Positions 1 to 5,108 of a stretch of 5,437 nt of DNA are shown here, piece by piece. How positions within the stretch are numbered: the stretch's first letter is position 1; each line of letters begins with the position of its first letter. A program made the position numbers and the translations under genes. Source of the DNA: an uncultured Clostridia bacterium (GTDB lineage: Bacteria > Bacillota > Clostridia > Christensenellales > Aristaeellaceae); assembly GCA_946615785.1 (NCBI GenBank), contig CAMOIA010000123.1, positions 1-5,437 of the forward strand, in the 5' to 3' direction. Under the pieces are notes generated by a model. The model ran no database searches, had not been told where the DNA came from, and saw nothing but the letters and a program-made list of their open reading frames with translations.

Positions 1-769
1 CATCGTATGTGTCGTAGTGATACTTGGTCACTTCAGTGATCATGCCGGGCACGGGCTCTTCCGTCACCGTGTAGGGATACTTATCGGTCCACTTGATGGT
101 CGCCTTGAACAGGTTCTTGTTATAGGTCATCTTGCCGTTCAGAGCGATCAGCACCGCCTGGGCGCCGCCAAGCTCGGTCGCAATGTCAACCGGATGCATG
201 GCACCGCAGGTAACGGAGGGCTGCTTGTCCTTCAGCGCGGTCTTGCTCGTATACACCGTGATTTCAGGGTTGCCGTCCCGTTTGATTTCACCCTGGTTGA
301 ACTGATAGCCGATGGAGAGCTTGCCGTTCTTCACCGTGGACCAGAAGAAGCCGGCCACGACCAGGGAATCCGTCGCGATGGGATAGACGATCGTGCCTTC
401 CCGCGTCAGATCCACGGGAACCACGTTCGCGTCGCTCCGGGTGCCGGTCACTTCGTTGGCTTCAAAACCCGCACCGAAATAATCGGTGATGATATAGTCA
501 GGGCCGAGCGGGATCCGCTGACCGTCCACTATCGTCGGCGAGTACTTGCTGGTATAGGACTGCCAGTAGCGCGTCACCTTCTGCGGGGTGGTGGAATAGC
601 GCTTGGAAGCGGGAAGCGGCCTGCAGTTCATATAATCAAAGGCAAATACGGCGTCCTTCGGCAGGCTGTAGCACCAGTCGTATACCGAATCGGACAGCGC
701 CGCCATCGCAGGGACGGTGCAGGCGGCAAGCAGGACGATTGCCAGCGCAAGGGAAAGCAGCTTTTTCAT
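1..769 (-). CDS. Secreted protein of unknown function, 3' end cut by window
   Basis: The reading frame is open from ATG 769 to the left edge: 256 residues with no stop seen. The start has a good Shine-Dalgarno (AAGGAG, 778-783, 8 nt spacing) and a promoter upstream. The N-terminus is a signal peptide: two Lys, a hydrophobic run at about residues 4-16, then a possible signal peptidase I site A-M-A|A after residue 23. L14-A15-A16-C17 also fits a lipobox, so a lipoprotein cannot be excluded. The mature part is polar, rich in Tyr, Thr and Lys, with alternating hydrophobic stretches suggesting a beta-rich extracellular domain (for example around 127-156 and 204-236). It has three Cys after the signal region (33, 49, 188). 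No enzyme motif or known domain is recognised. It is the last of the co-directional genes but has its own promoter. That it is a real gene is secure; its function is unknown. Confidence 0.85.
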   Translation of the reverse strand, partial: MKKLLSLALAIVLLAACTVPAMAALSDSVYDWCYSLPKDAVFAFDYMNCRPLPASKRYSTTPQKVTRYWQSYTSKYSPTIVDGQRIPLGPDYIITDYFGAGFEANEVTGTRSDANVVPVDLTREGTIVYPIATDSLVVAGFFWSTVKNGKLSIGYQFNQGEIKRDGNPEITVYTSKTALKDKQPSVTCGAMHPVDIATELGGAQAVLIALNGKMTYNKNLFKATIKWTDKYPYTVTEEPVPGMITEVTKYHYDTYD

Positions 770-790
770 TTCAATCTCTCCTTCTATCGT

Positions 791-807
791 CTTTGGCCGG
801 GCCAAAG
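791..807 (-). repeat. 17-bp perfect palindrome in the leader of the secreted protein gene
   Basis: CTTTGGCC-G-GGCCAAAG is a perfect inverted repeat (8-bp arms, 1 central base). As RNA it would form a 7-bp stem with a 3-nt loop. It lies 7 nt upstream of the Shine-Dalgarno (778-783) and downstream of the predicted start of transcription. No U-tract follows, so it is not an intrinsic terminator. It could be an operator or a 5' stabilising hairpin. The rest of the 770-909 gap holds only the promoter and the ribosome binding site. Confidence 0.6.
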
Positions 808-828
808 GGACTTCTTTCCGTTGATCAA

Positions 829-857
829 AATGTAGCATATTTCCCGTGCTTTTGCAA
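829..857 (-). promoter_or_regulatory. Predicted sigma-A-type promoter of the secreted protein gene
   Basis: On the minus strand a -35 box TTGCAA (857-852) is separated by exactly 17 nt from TACATT (834-829). The -10 is preceded by TGC, an extended -10 motif. Each hexamer matches the consensus at 4 of 6 positions. Transcription would start near 822, giving a leader of about 50 nt that contains the palindrome at 791-807. Predicted from spacing and motif only. Confidence 0.6.
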
Positions 858-909
858 TACATCTGGTAGAAAGGTCAGAGAAATGTAATACTTCTGTATC
901 CTTTTCTTC

Positions 910-1431
910 TTATTTTTGATGCCGTTCCCCGAAGACGCGGTCGCCGCGGTGCCTGTCAGGGACGTTTGAAAAAGTGCTTCCCGCGCGCGGGCTTTTGCCC
1001 GCATCGTCCTTCTTTTTTCCGGTACACAGGCTGATCAGGCTCAACACAAAAATCACCCCCAGCAGCGCGTACCGGCCCCCTTCCAGCCAAGCCGTAAACA
1101 AAAGCCTGCCCGGGATGAGCCCGAGCAGCATAAGCAGCAGGGAAACCGCCGCCATCACGCCATGCCGCCTCTTCAGGATGGCGGACACCATGCCCGCAAG
1201 GCCAAACAGCGCGCACAGCGCAGCAAAAGCGGGCGCAAGCAGGACAAGGGCGTCCTCGCCCATGTACCCGATCGCGTCCGCAAAGGGAATACCCGCGCCG
1301 ATCACGGTTCTCAGCCAGATCCGCAGCATACGGTAAACGCCCTCGAACCGCAGCGCAAATTCCGCTGCGCAGCACGCCGTGAGCAGCGCACAGAGGCAAA
1401 ACAGCAGCCATTTTCCGGGCGCCTTTTTCAT
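910..1431 (-). CDS. Small membrane protein of unknown function, about four TM helices
   Basis: A 173-residue protein with probable membrane helices at about residues 8-25, 61-86, 91-115 and 119-136, and a charged, probably disordered tail from 139 (KKKDD...). The N-terminus is Lys-rich; the first helix could instead be a signal sequence. No catalytic motif or family is recognised. Its ATG overlaps the thrC stop (ATGA, 1428-1431), and an AAGGA-type Shine-Dalgarno lies inside the end of thrC, so the gene is almost certainly co-transcribed and translationally coupled with threonine synthase. A role in amino-acid transport or export would be a guess: four short helices match no known threonine transporter. 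The overlap and hydrophobicity support a real gene; the role is open. Confidence 0.8.
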   Translation of the reverse strand: MKKAPGKWLLFCLCALLTACCAAEFALRFEGVYRMLRIWLRTVIGAGIPFADAIGYMGEDALVLLAPAFAALCALFGLAGMVSAILKRRHGVMAAVSLLLMLLGLIPGRLLFTAWLEGGRYALLGVIFVLSLISLCTGKKKDDAGKSPRAGSTFSNVPDRHRGDRVFGERHQK

Positions 1432-2909
1432 TTTTTGTCTTCCTTCAGGTCAAGAAGCACGGCCTGGCCCATATCCTCTTTGTCACAGACCCGCTGATGC
1501 CGCACCGGCAGATCCCGCAGCGCGGCAAAAGCCTGCGGCACCGCAAGCCCGGTCGCGGCGCACAGCTTGTCCGCCGCGTCGAACGCGTCCTCAGGATCGC
1601 AGGCGATCGACAGCGCGGCGCACACGTCCAGCCCGAATTTGAAAGGACTGGCCGTCGAAACAAGCAGCGCCGGCTTTGACGATTCCCGCAAAGTCCGAAG
1701 CACGTGCGAGGCCACCGCCGTATGCGGATCCATCACGTATCCGTCCTCGCGCCAGACGCTCGCGATTTCCGCCCTCGTTCCCGGATCGTCGCAGGAGCCG
1801 CACAGGAAGTTTTCGGAAATCAGCGCGCGCTCCCGATCGTCCAGCGCGAAAACGCCTTCCTCAGACAGCGAGCGCATCCATGCGCGCACCTTCTCCGCCC
1901 CGCCGATCTCATATAAGAGCCGTTCAAGGTTCGAAGAAATGAGAATGTCCATGCTGGGGGAAATCGTCTTTTTAAACGTCCTGCGGCGGTCGTAGACGCC
2001 GGTGGAGAGGAACTGGGTGAGAACGTCGTTCGCGTTGCTCGCGCAGATCAGGCGCCCGATCGGCGCGCCCATGCGCTTTGCGTACCAGCAGGCGAGGATA
2101 TTGCCGAAATTCCCGGTCGGGACGCAGACGTCCAGCGGATGCTGCCCGTCGATCAGCCCCTGTCCAAGAAGGTCTGCGCAGGCGGAAAAATAATAGGCCA
2201 CCTGCGGAACCAGCCGCCCAAGATTGATGGAATTGGCGCTGGAAAGCACCCTTCCGTTCTCGTGCATGGCCCGGTTAAAGCGCTCGTCCGCGAAAAGACG
2301 CTTCACACCCGTCTGCGCGTCGTCAAAATTGCCCCGGACGGCGATGACATGGGTATTCTTCCCCCGGCTCGTCACCATCTGCCGTTCCTGAATCAGGCTC
2401 ACGCCGCCCAGGGGATAAAAGACCGTAACGCTAGTCCCCGGCGCGTCCGCAAAGCCCTCCAGCGCGGCTTTGCCCGTGTCGCCGGAGGTAGCGGTCAGGA
2501 TCGCGATTTCCCTGGTTTCTCCTGTTTTTACGGCTGCACCGCGCATGAGGCGCGGAAGCATCTGCAGGGCCATGTCCTTAAAGGCCAGGGTGGGGCCGTG
2601 GAAAAGCTCCAGCACCCTTACGCCGTTTTTCAGCGTTCGAAGCGGTGCGGGGCTTTCCGTTTCAAAGCGGGCATATGCCTCCACAGCCATCTCAGTCAGC
2701 TCTTCGCATGAAAAATCAGGCAGCATGGCCGCGAGCACGCGCCCGGCCCGCTCCGGGTAGGAAAGGGAAGCAAGGGCGCGAACCTCGTCCATGGAAAAGC
2801 GCGGAAGCATCGTCGGGACATACAAGCCCCCGTCCGGCGCGATGCCGCGGACAATGGCCTGCGCGGATGTCACAGCACCTGCGCCGCGGGTGGAAACATA
2901 CTGCATCAT
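1428..2909 (-). CDS. thrC: Threonine synthase (EC 4.2.3.1)
   Basis: Cytosolic PLP enzyme that converts O-phospho-L-homoserine and water to L-threonine and phosphate, the last step of threonine synthesis. From the chosen start it has 493 residues, the size of the long class (E. coli/yeast type). Visible signatures: an N-terminal threonine-synthase segment with YVSTRG (4-9) and APDGGLYVP (24-32); the PLP-binding lysine in HGPTLAFKD (K111); TSGDTGKAA (141-149); the phosphate-binding loop PTGNFGN (264-270); SPSMDILISSNLER (317-330); DPHTAVA (394-400); and the C-terminal TASPFKF (419-425). All key blocks are intact. The start at 2909 was chosen because AGGAGG (2916-2921) lies 6 nt upstream; a second ATG follows at 2906. 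An in-frame ATG at 2951 would add 14 unlike residues and has no ribosome binding site. The gene lies just behind an intrinsic terminator and overlaps the membrane-protein gene by 4 nt. Confidence 0.97.
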   Translation of the reverse strand: MMQYVSTRGAGAVTSAQAIVRGIAPDGGLYVPTMLPRFSMDEVRALASLSYPERAGRVLAAMLPDFSCEELTEMAVEAYARFETESPAPLRTLKNGVRVLELFHGPTLAFKDMALQMLPRLMRGAAVKTGETREIAILTATSGDTGKAALEGFADAPGTSVTVFYPLGGVSLIQERQMVTSRGKNTHVIAVRGNFDDAQTGVKRLFADERFNRAMHENGRVLSSANSINLGRLVPQVAYYFSACADLLGQGLIDGQHPLDVCVPTGNFGNILACWYAKRMGAPIGRLICASNANDVLTQFLSTGVYDRRRTFKKTISPSMDILISSNLERLLYEIGGAEKVRAWMRSLSEEGVFALDDRERALISENFLCGSCDDPGTRAEIASVWREDGYVMDPHTAVASHVLRTLRESSKPALLVSTASPFKFGLDVCAALSIACDPEDAFDAADKLCAATGLAVPQAFAALRDLPVRHQRVCDKEDMGQAVLLDLKEDKK

Positions 2910-2915
2910 CAAGAT

Positions 2916-2921
2916 CCTCCT
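2916..2921 (-). promoter_or_regulatory. Ribosome binding site of thrC
   Basis: AGGAGG on the minus strand, 6 nt before ATG 2909 and 9 nt before ATG 2906. It fixes the thrC start inside the longer open frame. The U-tract of the upstream terminator (2927-2932) ends only 5 nt before it. Confidence 0.85.
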
Positions 2922-2926
2922 GTACC

Positions 2927-2958
2927 AAAAAAGCGCGGCTGCCCGCGGCAAACCGCGC
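2927..2958 (-). terminator. Intrinsic terminator between the P-loop gene and thrC (possible attenuator)
   Basis: On the minus strand GCGCGG (2958-2953) pairs with CCGCGC (2938-2933), directly followed by six T (2932-2927). The stem continues through a G-U and a U-A pair, one bulged U, then GCC/GGC closing a GCG triloop, so nearly the whole insert is paired. This is a textbook factor-independent terminator for the P-loop gene, whose stop lies 30 nt upstream. The middle CCGCGG block (2948-2943) can alternatively pair with the CGCGG on its 5' side (loop TTTG) or the CCGCG on its 3' side (loop GCAG), so competing folds exist. There is no room for a promoter between this element and the thrC ribosome binding site. 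Confidence 0.8.
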
Positions 2959-2963
2959 CGACA

Positions 2964-2976
2964 CCCCCATAGGGGG
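2964..2976 (-). repeat. Small GC hairpin in the thrC upstream region
   Basis: CCCCC-TAT-GGGGG (minus strand) is a perfect 5-bp inverted repeat with a 3-nt loop. It lies between the stop of the P-loop gene and the terminator, so the transcript entering thrC would carry two hairpins in tandem. It has no U-tract of its own. Confidence 0.5.
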
Positions 2977-2987
2977 AGAAACGGATT

Positions 2988-3398
2988 TTAAATGAAATAC
3001 TTTTTCATGAATTCCGGGGCCACTTTGTCATCCACGGAACAGGAAATGATCACCTGCACGTTATGCGCGGCGGTCAGCGCCTCCAGGCGGGCAAAAAGCT
3101 CTTCCGTTTTTTCCACGTCGCATTTGACCAGTTTGAGGAACGCGTCCACAAAAATGACGCTGATATCGAAATTCTGCGAAAGCATGCCGCAGATAAAGCC
3201 AAGGAACATTTCCGGGCTGTTGCAGCCGTATTCGCCGGCGTTGACAAAACGGATCTCATGCTTGAGGTCGAACATGTAGCGGTTGTCATCATCCACAAAG
3301 ATAATGTCGCCTTTATAATTCTTGACAGCCTCGTTGGCCATATCCAGGATCTTCTTGGTCTTGCCCGTGCCTTTTTTCCCGTGAATGATCTGTATCAT
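2988..3398 (-). CDS. Small P-loop NTPase of unknown function
   Basis: A 136-residue cytosolic protein (no signal peptide or TM segment) with a perfect Walker A motif GKKGTGKT (7-14) at the very N-terminus and a plausible Walker B, ISVIFVDAF, with D85. A second acidic strand, DIIFVDDD (31-38), and a late strand VQVIISCS (114-121) fit the order of beta strands in a RecA-like core. It is about the minimum size for such a fold and has no added domain, so it is likely a nucleotide-binding switch or a partner of another protein. A vague similarity to short clostridial proteins annotated only as ATP-binding is recalled, with no known role. Start choice: the only Shine-Dalgarno, AAAGGGG (3408-3414), abuts ATG 3407 with no spacer but is 9 nt from ATG 3398, so 3398 is preferred; starting at 3407 would add M-K-P. 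It has its own promoter after pyk and a terminator behind it. Confidence 0.85.
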   Translation of the reverse strand: MIQIIHGKKGTGKTKKILDMANEAVKNYKGDIIFVDDDNRYMFDLKHEIRFVNAGEYGCNSPEMFLGFICGMLSQNFDISVIFVDAFLKLVKCDVEKTEELFARLEALTAAHNVQVIISCSVDDKVAPEFMKKYFI

Positions 3399-3407
3399 GG
3401 GTTTCAT

Positions 3408-3414
3408 CCCCTTT
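3408..3414 (-). promoter_or_regulatory. Ribosome binding site that decides the P-loop gene start
   Basis: AAAGGGG on the minus strand. It touches the first possible ATG (3407), which leaves no spacer, but stands 9 nt from the next in-frame ATG (3398). This favours the shorter protein. Confidence 0.6.
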
Positions 3415-3429
3415 CAAGTTTCTGTAACC

Positions 3430-3435
3430 ATTATA
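3430..3435 (-). promoter_or_regulatory. Predicted -10 box of the P-loop gene promoter
   Basis: A perfect TATAAT on the minus strand in the 82-91 nt gap between pyk and the P-loop gene. No good -35 stands at 16-18 nt: the hexamer at 17 nt spacing is TGGCTT, and a TTGCTA lies too far upstream. Transcription would start near 3423, leaving a leader of about 25 nt. It may act with help from an activator, or be weak. Confidence 0.5.
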
Positions 3436-3489
3436 ACCGAAAACGGACATAAAAGCCATAGCAAAAGCCGAATTTGGCAAAAAAATGCC

Positions 3490-4911
3490 TCAGCTCACAA
3501 CTTCTACCTTGATCACGTTGGTAGAACCGCTCTGGCCGAGCGGAATGCCCGCGATGATGATGACCGTATCGCCCTTGTCCGCCATATCGATCTGCCTGGC
3601 GCAGTCCACGGCATGGGTGAGCAGGTGGTCATAATCGGACTGGTAAAGCGATTTGACCGGATACACGCCCCAGGACAGCGCCAGCTGATGGAAGGTTTTC
3701 TCCTCCGGGGTCGCGGCCACAATGGGCTGAATGGGACGGAATTTGCTTAGGTTCCTCGCCGTGCCGCCGGACTTTGTGACCGAAATGATCACCCTCGCGC
3801 TCACGTCGTTTGCCGCCCTGCACGCCGCGTCGCACACGGCGTTTGTGATATCCTTGTCCGGAATGTCATAGGCGGAGACCTTCTGCCCGTACAGTTCGAC
3901 CATGTCCTGTTCCGCCTGTTCCGCGATGTGCGCCATGGTGCGAACCGATTCCACGGGGAAATTGCCCGCGGCGCTTTCGCCGGACAGCATGATGGCGCTC
4001 GTTCCGTCAAACACGGCGTTCGCAACGTCCGTGATTTCGGCGCGCGTGGGCATGGGGCTGTTCACCATGGAGTCGAGCATCTGCGTTGCCGTGATGACCA
4101 TTTTGCCAGCGCGGTAGCAGCGGGAAATGAGGCGCTTCTGAATGCCCGGAAGCATGGTATACTCCACTTCCACGCCCATATCGCCGCGCGCAACCATGAT
4201 GCCGTCGGATTTTTCCAGGATCTCGTCAAAATTGGCGATGCCTTCACGGCTTTCGATCTTGCTGATGATGCGGATGTCGTGTCCCCCGTGGTAATTGAGG
4301 AATTTGCGGATGTCCACCACGTCCTTTGCGCAGCGGATAAACGACGCGGCCACGAAATCCACGTGCTGTTCGACGCCGAAGAGCAAATCCCGCTTGTCCT
4401 GCTCGCTCATATGCGGCATGTCCAGATGCGTGTCGGGCACGTTCACGCCCTTATGGTTTGAAACCACGCCGCCGTGCTCCACGACGCAGATCGTATCCGT
4501 TTCGGTGGTTTCCAGCACGGAAAGCACGATTTTTCCGTCGTCGATCAGGATATGCGTGCCTTTTTCCACATTGCCGGAAAGGCCCGCGTAGCTCACCGTC
4601 ACCTCTTCCGCGGTGCCTTCCACCTCGCGGCTGGTCAGGATGAACTTCTGTCCGTCCTCCAGCGTCGCTTTGCCCTCTTTAAAATTGCGAAGGCGTACCT
4701 CCGGTCCTTTGGTATCGAGCATGATGGCAAGGGGCACGCCCATTTCATTCCGGATCTTACGGATCATTTCCATGGTGCCAAGGTGGTATTCATGATCCCC
4801 GTGGGAAAAGTTCAGCCTGGCAACGTTCATGCCGGCCTGCACCATCTGCCTGAGCGTCTCCTCGTTCCGGCTCGCAGGCCCGATCGTGCAGACGATTTTG
4901 GTTTTCCGCAT
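3490..4911 (-). CDS. pyk: Pyruvate kinase (EC 2.7.1.40)
   Basis: Cytosolic glycolytic enzyme that transfers phosphate from phosphoenolpyruvate to ADP, giving pyruvate and ATP. At 473 residues it spans the A, B and C domains and lacks the extra C-terminal PEP-utiliser-like domain found in Bacillus-type enzymes. Visible landmarks: start MRKTKIVCTIGPAS; substrate and metal residues R32, N34, S36 (ARLNFSHGD), D66 and T67; the catalytic lysine in IISKIES (K218) and metal ligands E220 and D244 (ARGDMGVE); T276 in ITATQML; and PTRAEITDVANAVFDG (288-303). The DTKGPEVR block carries T67, K68 and E71, the pattern that in this family goes with K+-dependent activity (E71 corresponds to Glu117 of rabbit muscle enzyme). 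The C-terminal domain has SGGTARNLSKFRP (381-393), the usual region for allosteric effector binding. GGGAGGG (4918-4924) lies 6 nt before the ATG. All active-site residues are present. Confidence 0.98.
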   Translation of the reverse strand: MRKTKIVCTIGPASRNEETLRQMVQAGMNVARLNFSHGDHEYHLGTMEMIRKIRNEMGVPLAIMLDTKGPEVRLRNFKEGKATLEDGQKFILTSREVEGTAEEVTVSYAGLSGNVEKGTHILIDDGKIVLSVLETTETDTICVVEHGGVVSNHKGVNVPDTHLDMPHMSEQDKRDLLFGVEQHVDFVAASFIRCAKDVVDIRKFLNYHGGHDIRIISKIESREGIANFDEILEKSDGIMVARGDMGVEVEYTMLPGIQKRLISRCYRAGKMVITATQMLDSMVNSPMPTRAEITDVANAVFDGTSAIMLSGESAAGNFPVESVRTMAHIAEQAEQDMVELYGQKVSAYDIPDKDITNAVCDAACRAANDVSARVIISVTKSGGTARNLSKFRPIQPIVAATPEEKTFHQLALSWGVYPVKSLYQSDYDHLLTHAVDCARQIDMADKGDTVIIIAGIPLGQSGSTNVIKVEVVS

Positions 4912-4973
4912 CGCTATCCCTCCCGTATGTTCCCGAAGGTCTGCCCCCCGGCTCCGAAGTCATTTCTGGTTTC

Positions 4974-5002
4974 ATTATAGCAACTCTCCGCGCGCATTGC
5001 AA
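4974..5002 (-). promoter_or_regulatory. Predicted promoter of pyk
   Basis: On the minus strand, -35 TTGCAA (5002-4997), a 17-nt spacer, and a perfect -10 TATAAT (4979-4974). The start of transcription would be near 4967, leaving a leader of about 55 nt before ATG 4911. The -35 lies in the middle of the GCGCGC repeat pair at 4990-5008, so a bound regulator would block or modulate polymerase. Confidence 0.75.
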
Positions 5003-5008
5003 GCGCGC
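4990..5008. repeat. GCGCGC repeat pair flanking the pyk -35 box (candidate operator)
   Basis: GCGCGC (4990-4995), 7 nt, GCGCGC (5003-5008). Because GCGCGC is its own complement, the pair is at once an inverted and a direct repeat; on the minus strand TGCGCGC occurs twice, 13 nt apart, with TTGCAA between. A run of seven A follows on the plus strand (5009-5015), which has the wrong polarity for a terminator of either neighbouring gene. The position over the -35 suggests a repressor or activator site; the regulator is unknown. Confidence 0.5.
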
Positions 5009-5029
5009 AAAAAAACAGACAAAGGCGCC

Positions 5030-5053
5030 CGCCCCGCTATGCAGTCCGGGGCG
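5030..5053. repeat. Inverted repeat over the -35 region of the diverging gene
   Basis: CGCCCCG (5030-5036), 10 nt, CGGGGCG (5047-5053): perfect 7-bp arms. Its centre (about 5041.5) falls on the expected -35 position of the plus-strand promoter. No U-tract follows on the plus strand. It may be an operator, or only a GC-rich coincidence. Confidence 0.45.
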
Positions 5054-5066
5054 AACATGGTATAAT
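5038..5066 (+). promoter_or_regulatory. Predicted extended -10 promoter of the plus-strand gene
   Basis: TGG followed by a perfect TATAAT (5061-5066) forms a full extended -10 motif. The hexamer 17 nt upstream (TATGCA, 5038-5043) matches the -35 consensus at only 3 of 6 positions, as is common for extended -10 promoters. Transcription would start near 5073, about 36 nt before the start codon. Confidence 0.65.
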
Positions 5067-5108
5067 AACCGTGAATCCGTATGCGATTTCAAGGAGGTTA
5101 AACCGAAG

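Noticed and set aside
17..835. Long plus-strand open frame (272 codons) opposite the secreted protein gene
   Set aside because: It is rich in His, Arg and Gly, lacks a ribosome binding site, and lies antisense to a frame with a signal peptide, ribosome binding site and promoter. It is a codon-bias shadow.
936..948. CGCGG-TCG-CCGCG hairpin near the end of the membrane-protein gene
   Set aside because: It lies inside the coding region and is not followed by a T-run in the transcribed direction; it is probably a by-product of GC-rich coding sequence.
2139..2711. Plus-strand open frame of 190 codons opposite thrC
   Set aside because: Antisense to an intact threonine synthase, with no start signal or recognisable motif.
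2910..2951. Longer thrC start at ATG 2951
   Set aside because: It would place the terminator stem and U-tract inside the coding region, has no ribosome binding site, and adds residues unlike any threonine synthase N-terminus.
2716..2970. Leader peptide starting at ATG 2970 upstream of thrC
   Set aside because: It has no Shine-Dalgarno, is not rich in threonine or isoleucine codons, and runs without stop deep into thrC in another frame, so it does not act as a classic attenuator peptide.
3476..3489. Possible terminator after pyk (T-run with GGCA/TGCC)
   Set aside because: The stem is only 4 bp and the T-run lies in its loop rather than after it, so it does not fit an intrinsic terminator; read-through from pyk into the P-loop gene remains possible.
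3928..4980. Plus-strand open frames (177 and 168 codons) opposite pyk
   Set aside because: They are fully antisense to the conserved pyruvate kinase, with His/Ala/Arg-rich composition and no family resemblance.
5009..5053. Hairpin 5030-5053 followed on the minus strand by a T-run, as a terminator
   Set aside because: The T-run starts well away from the stem, and the gene to the right is on the plus strand, so no minus-strand transcript in the window needs to end there.
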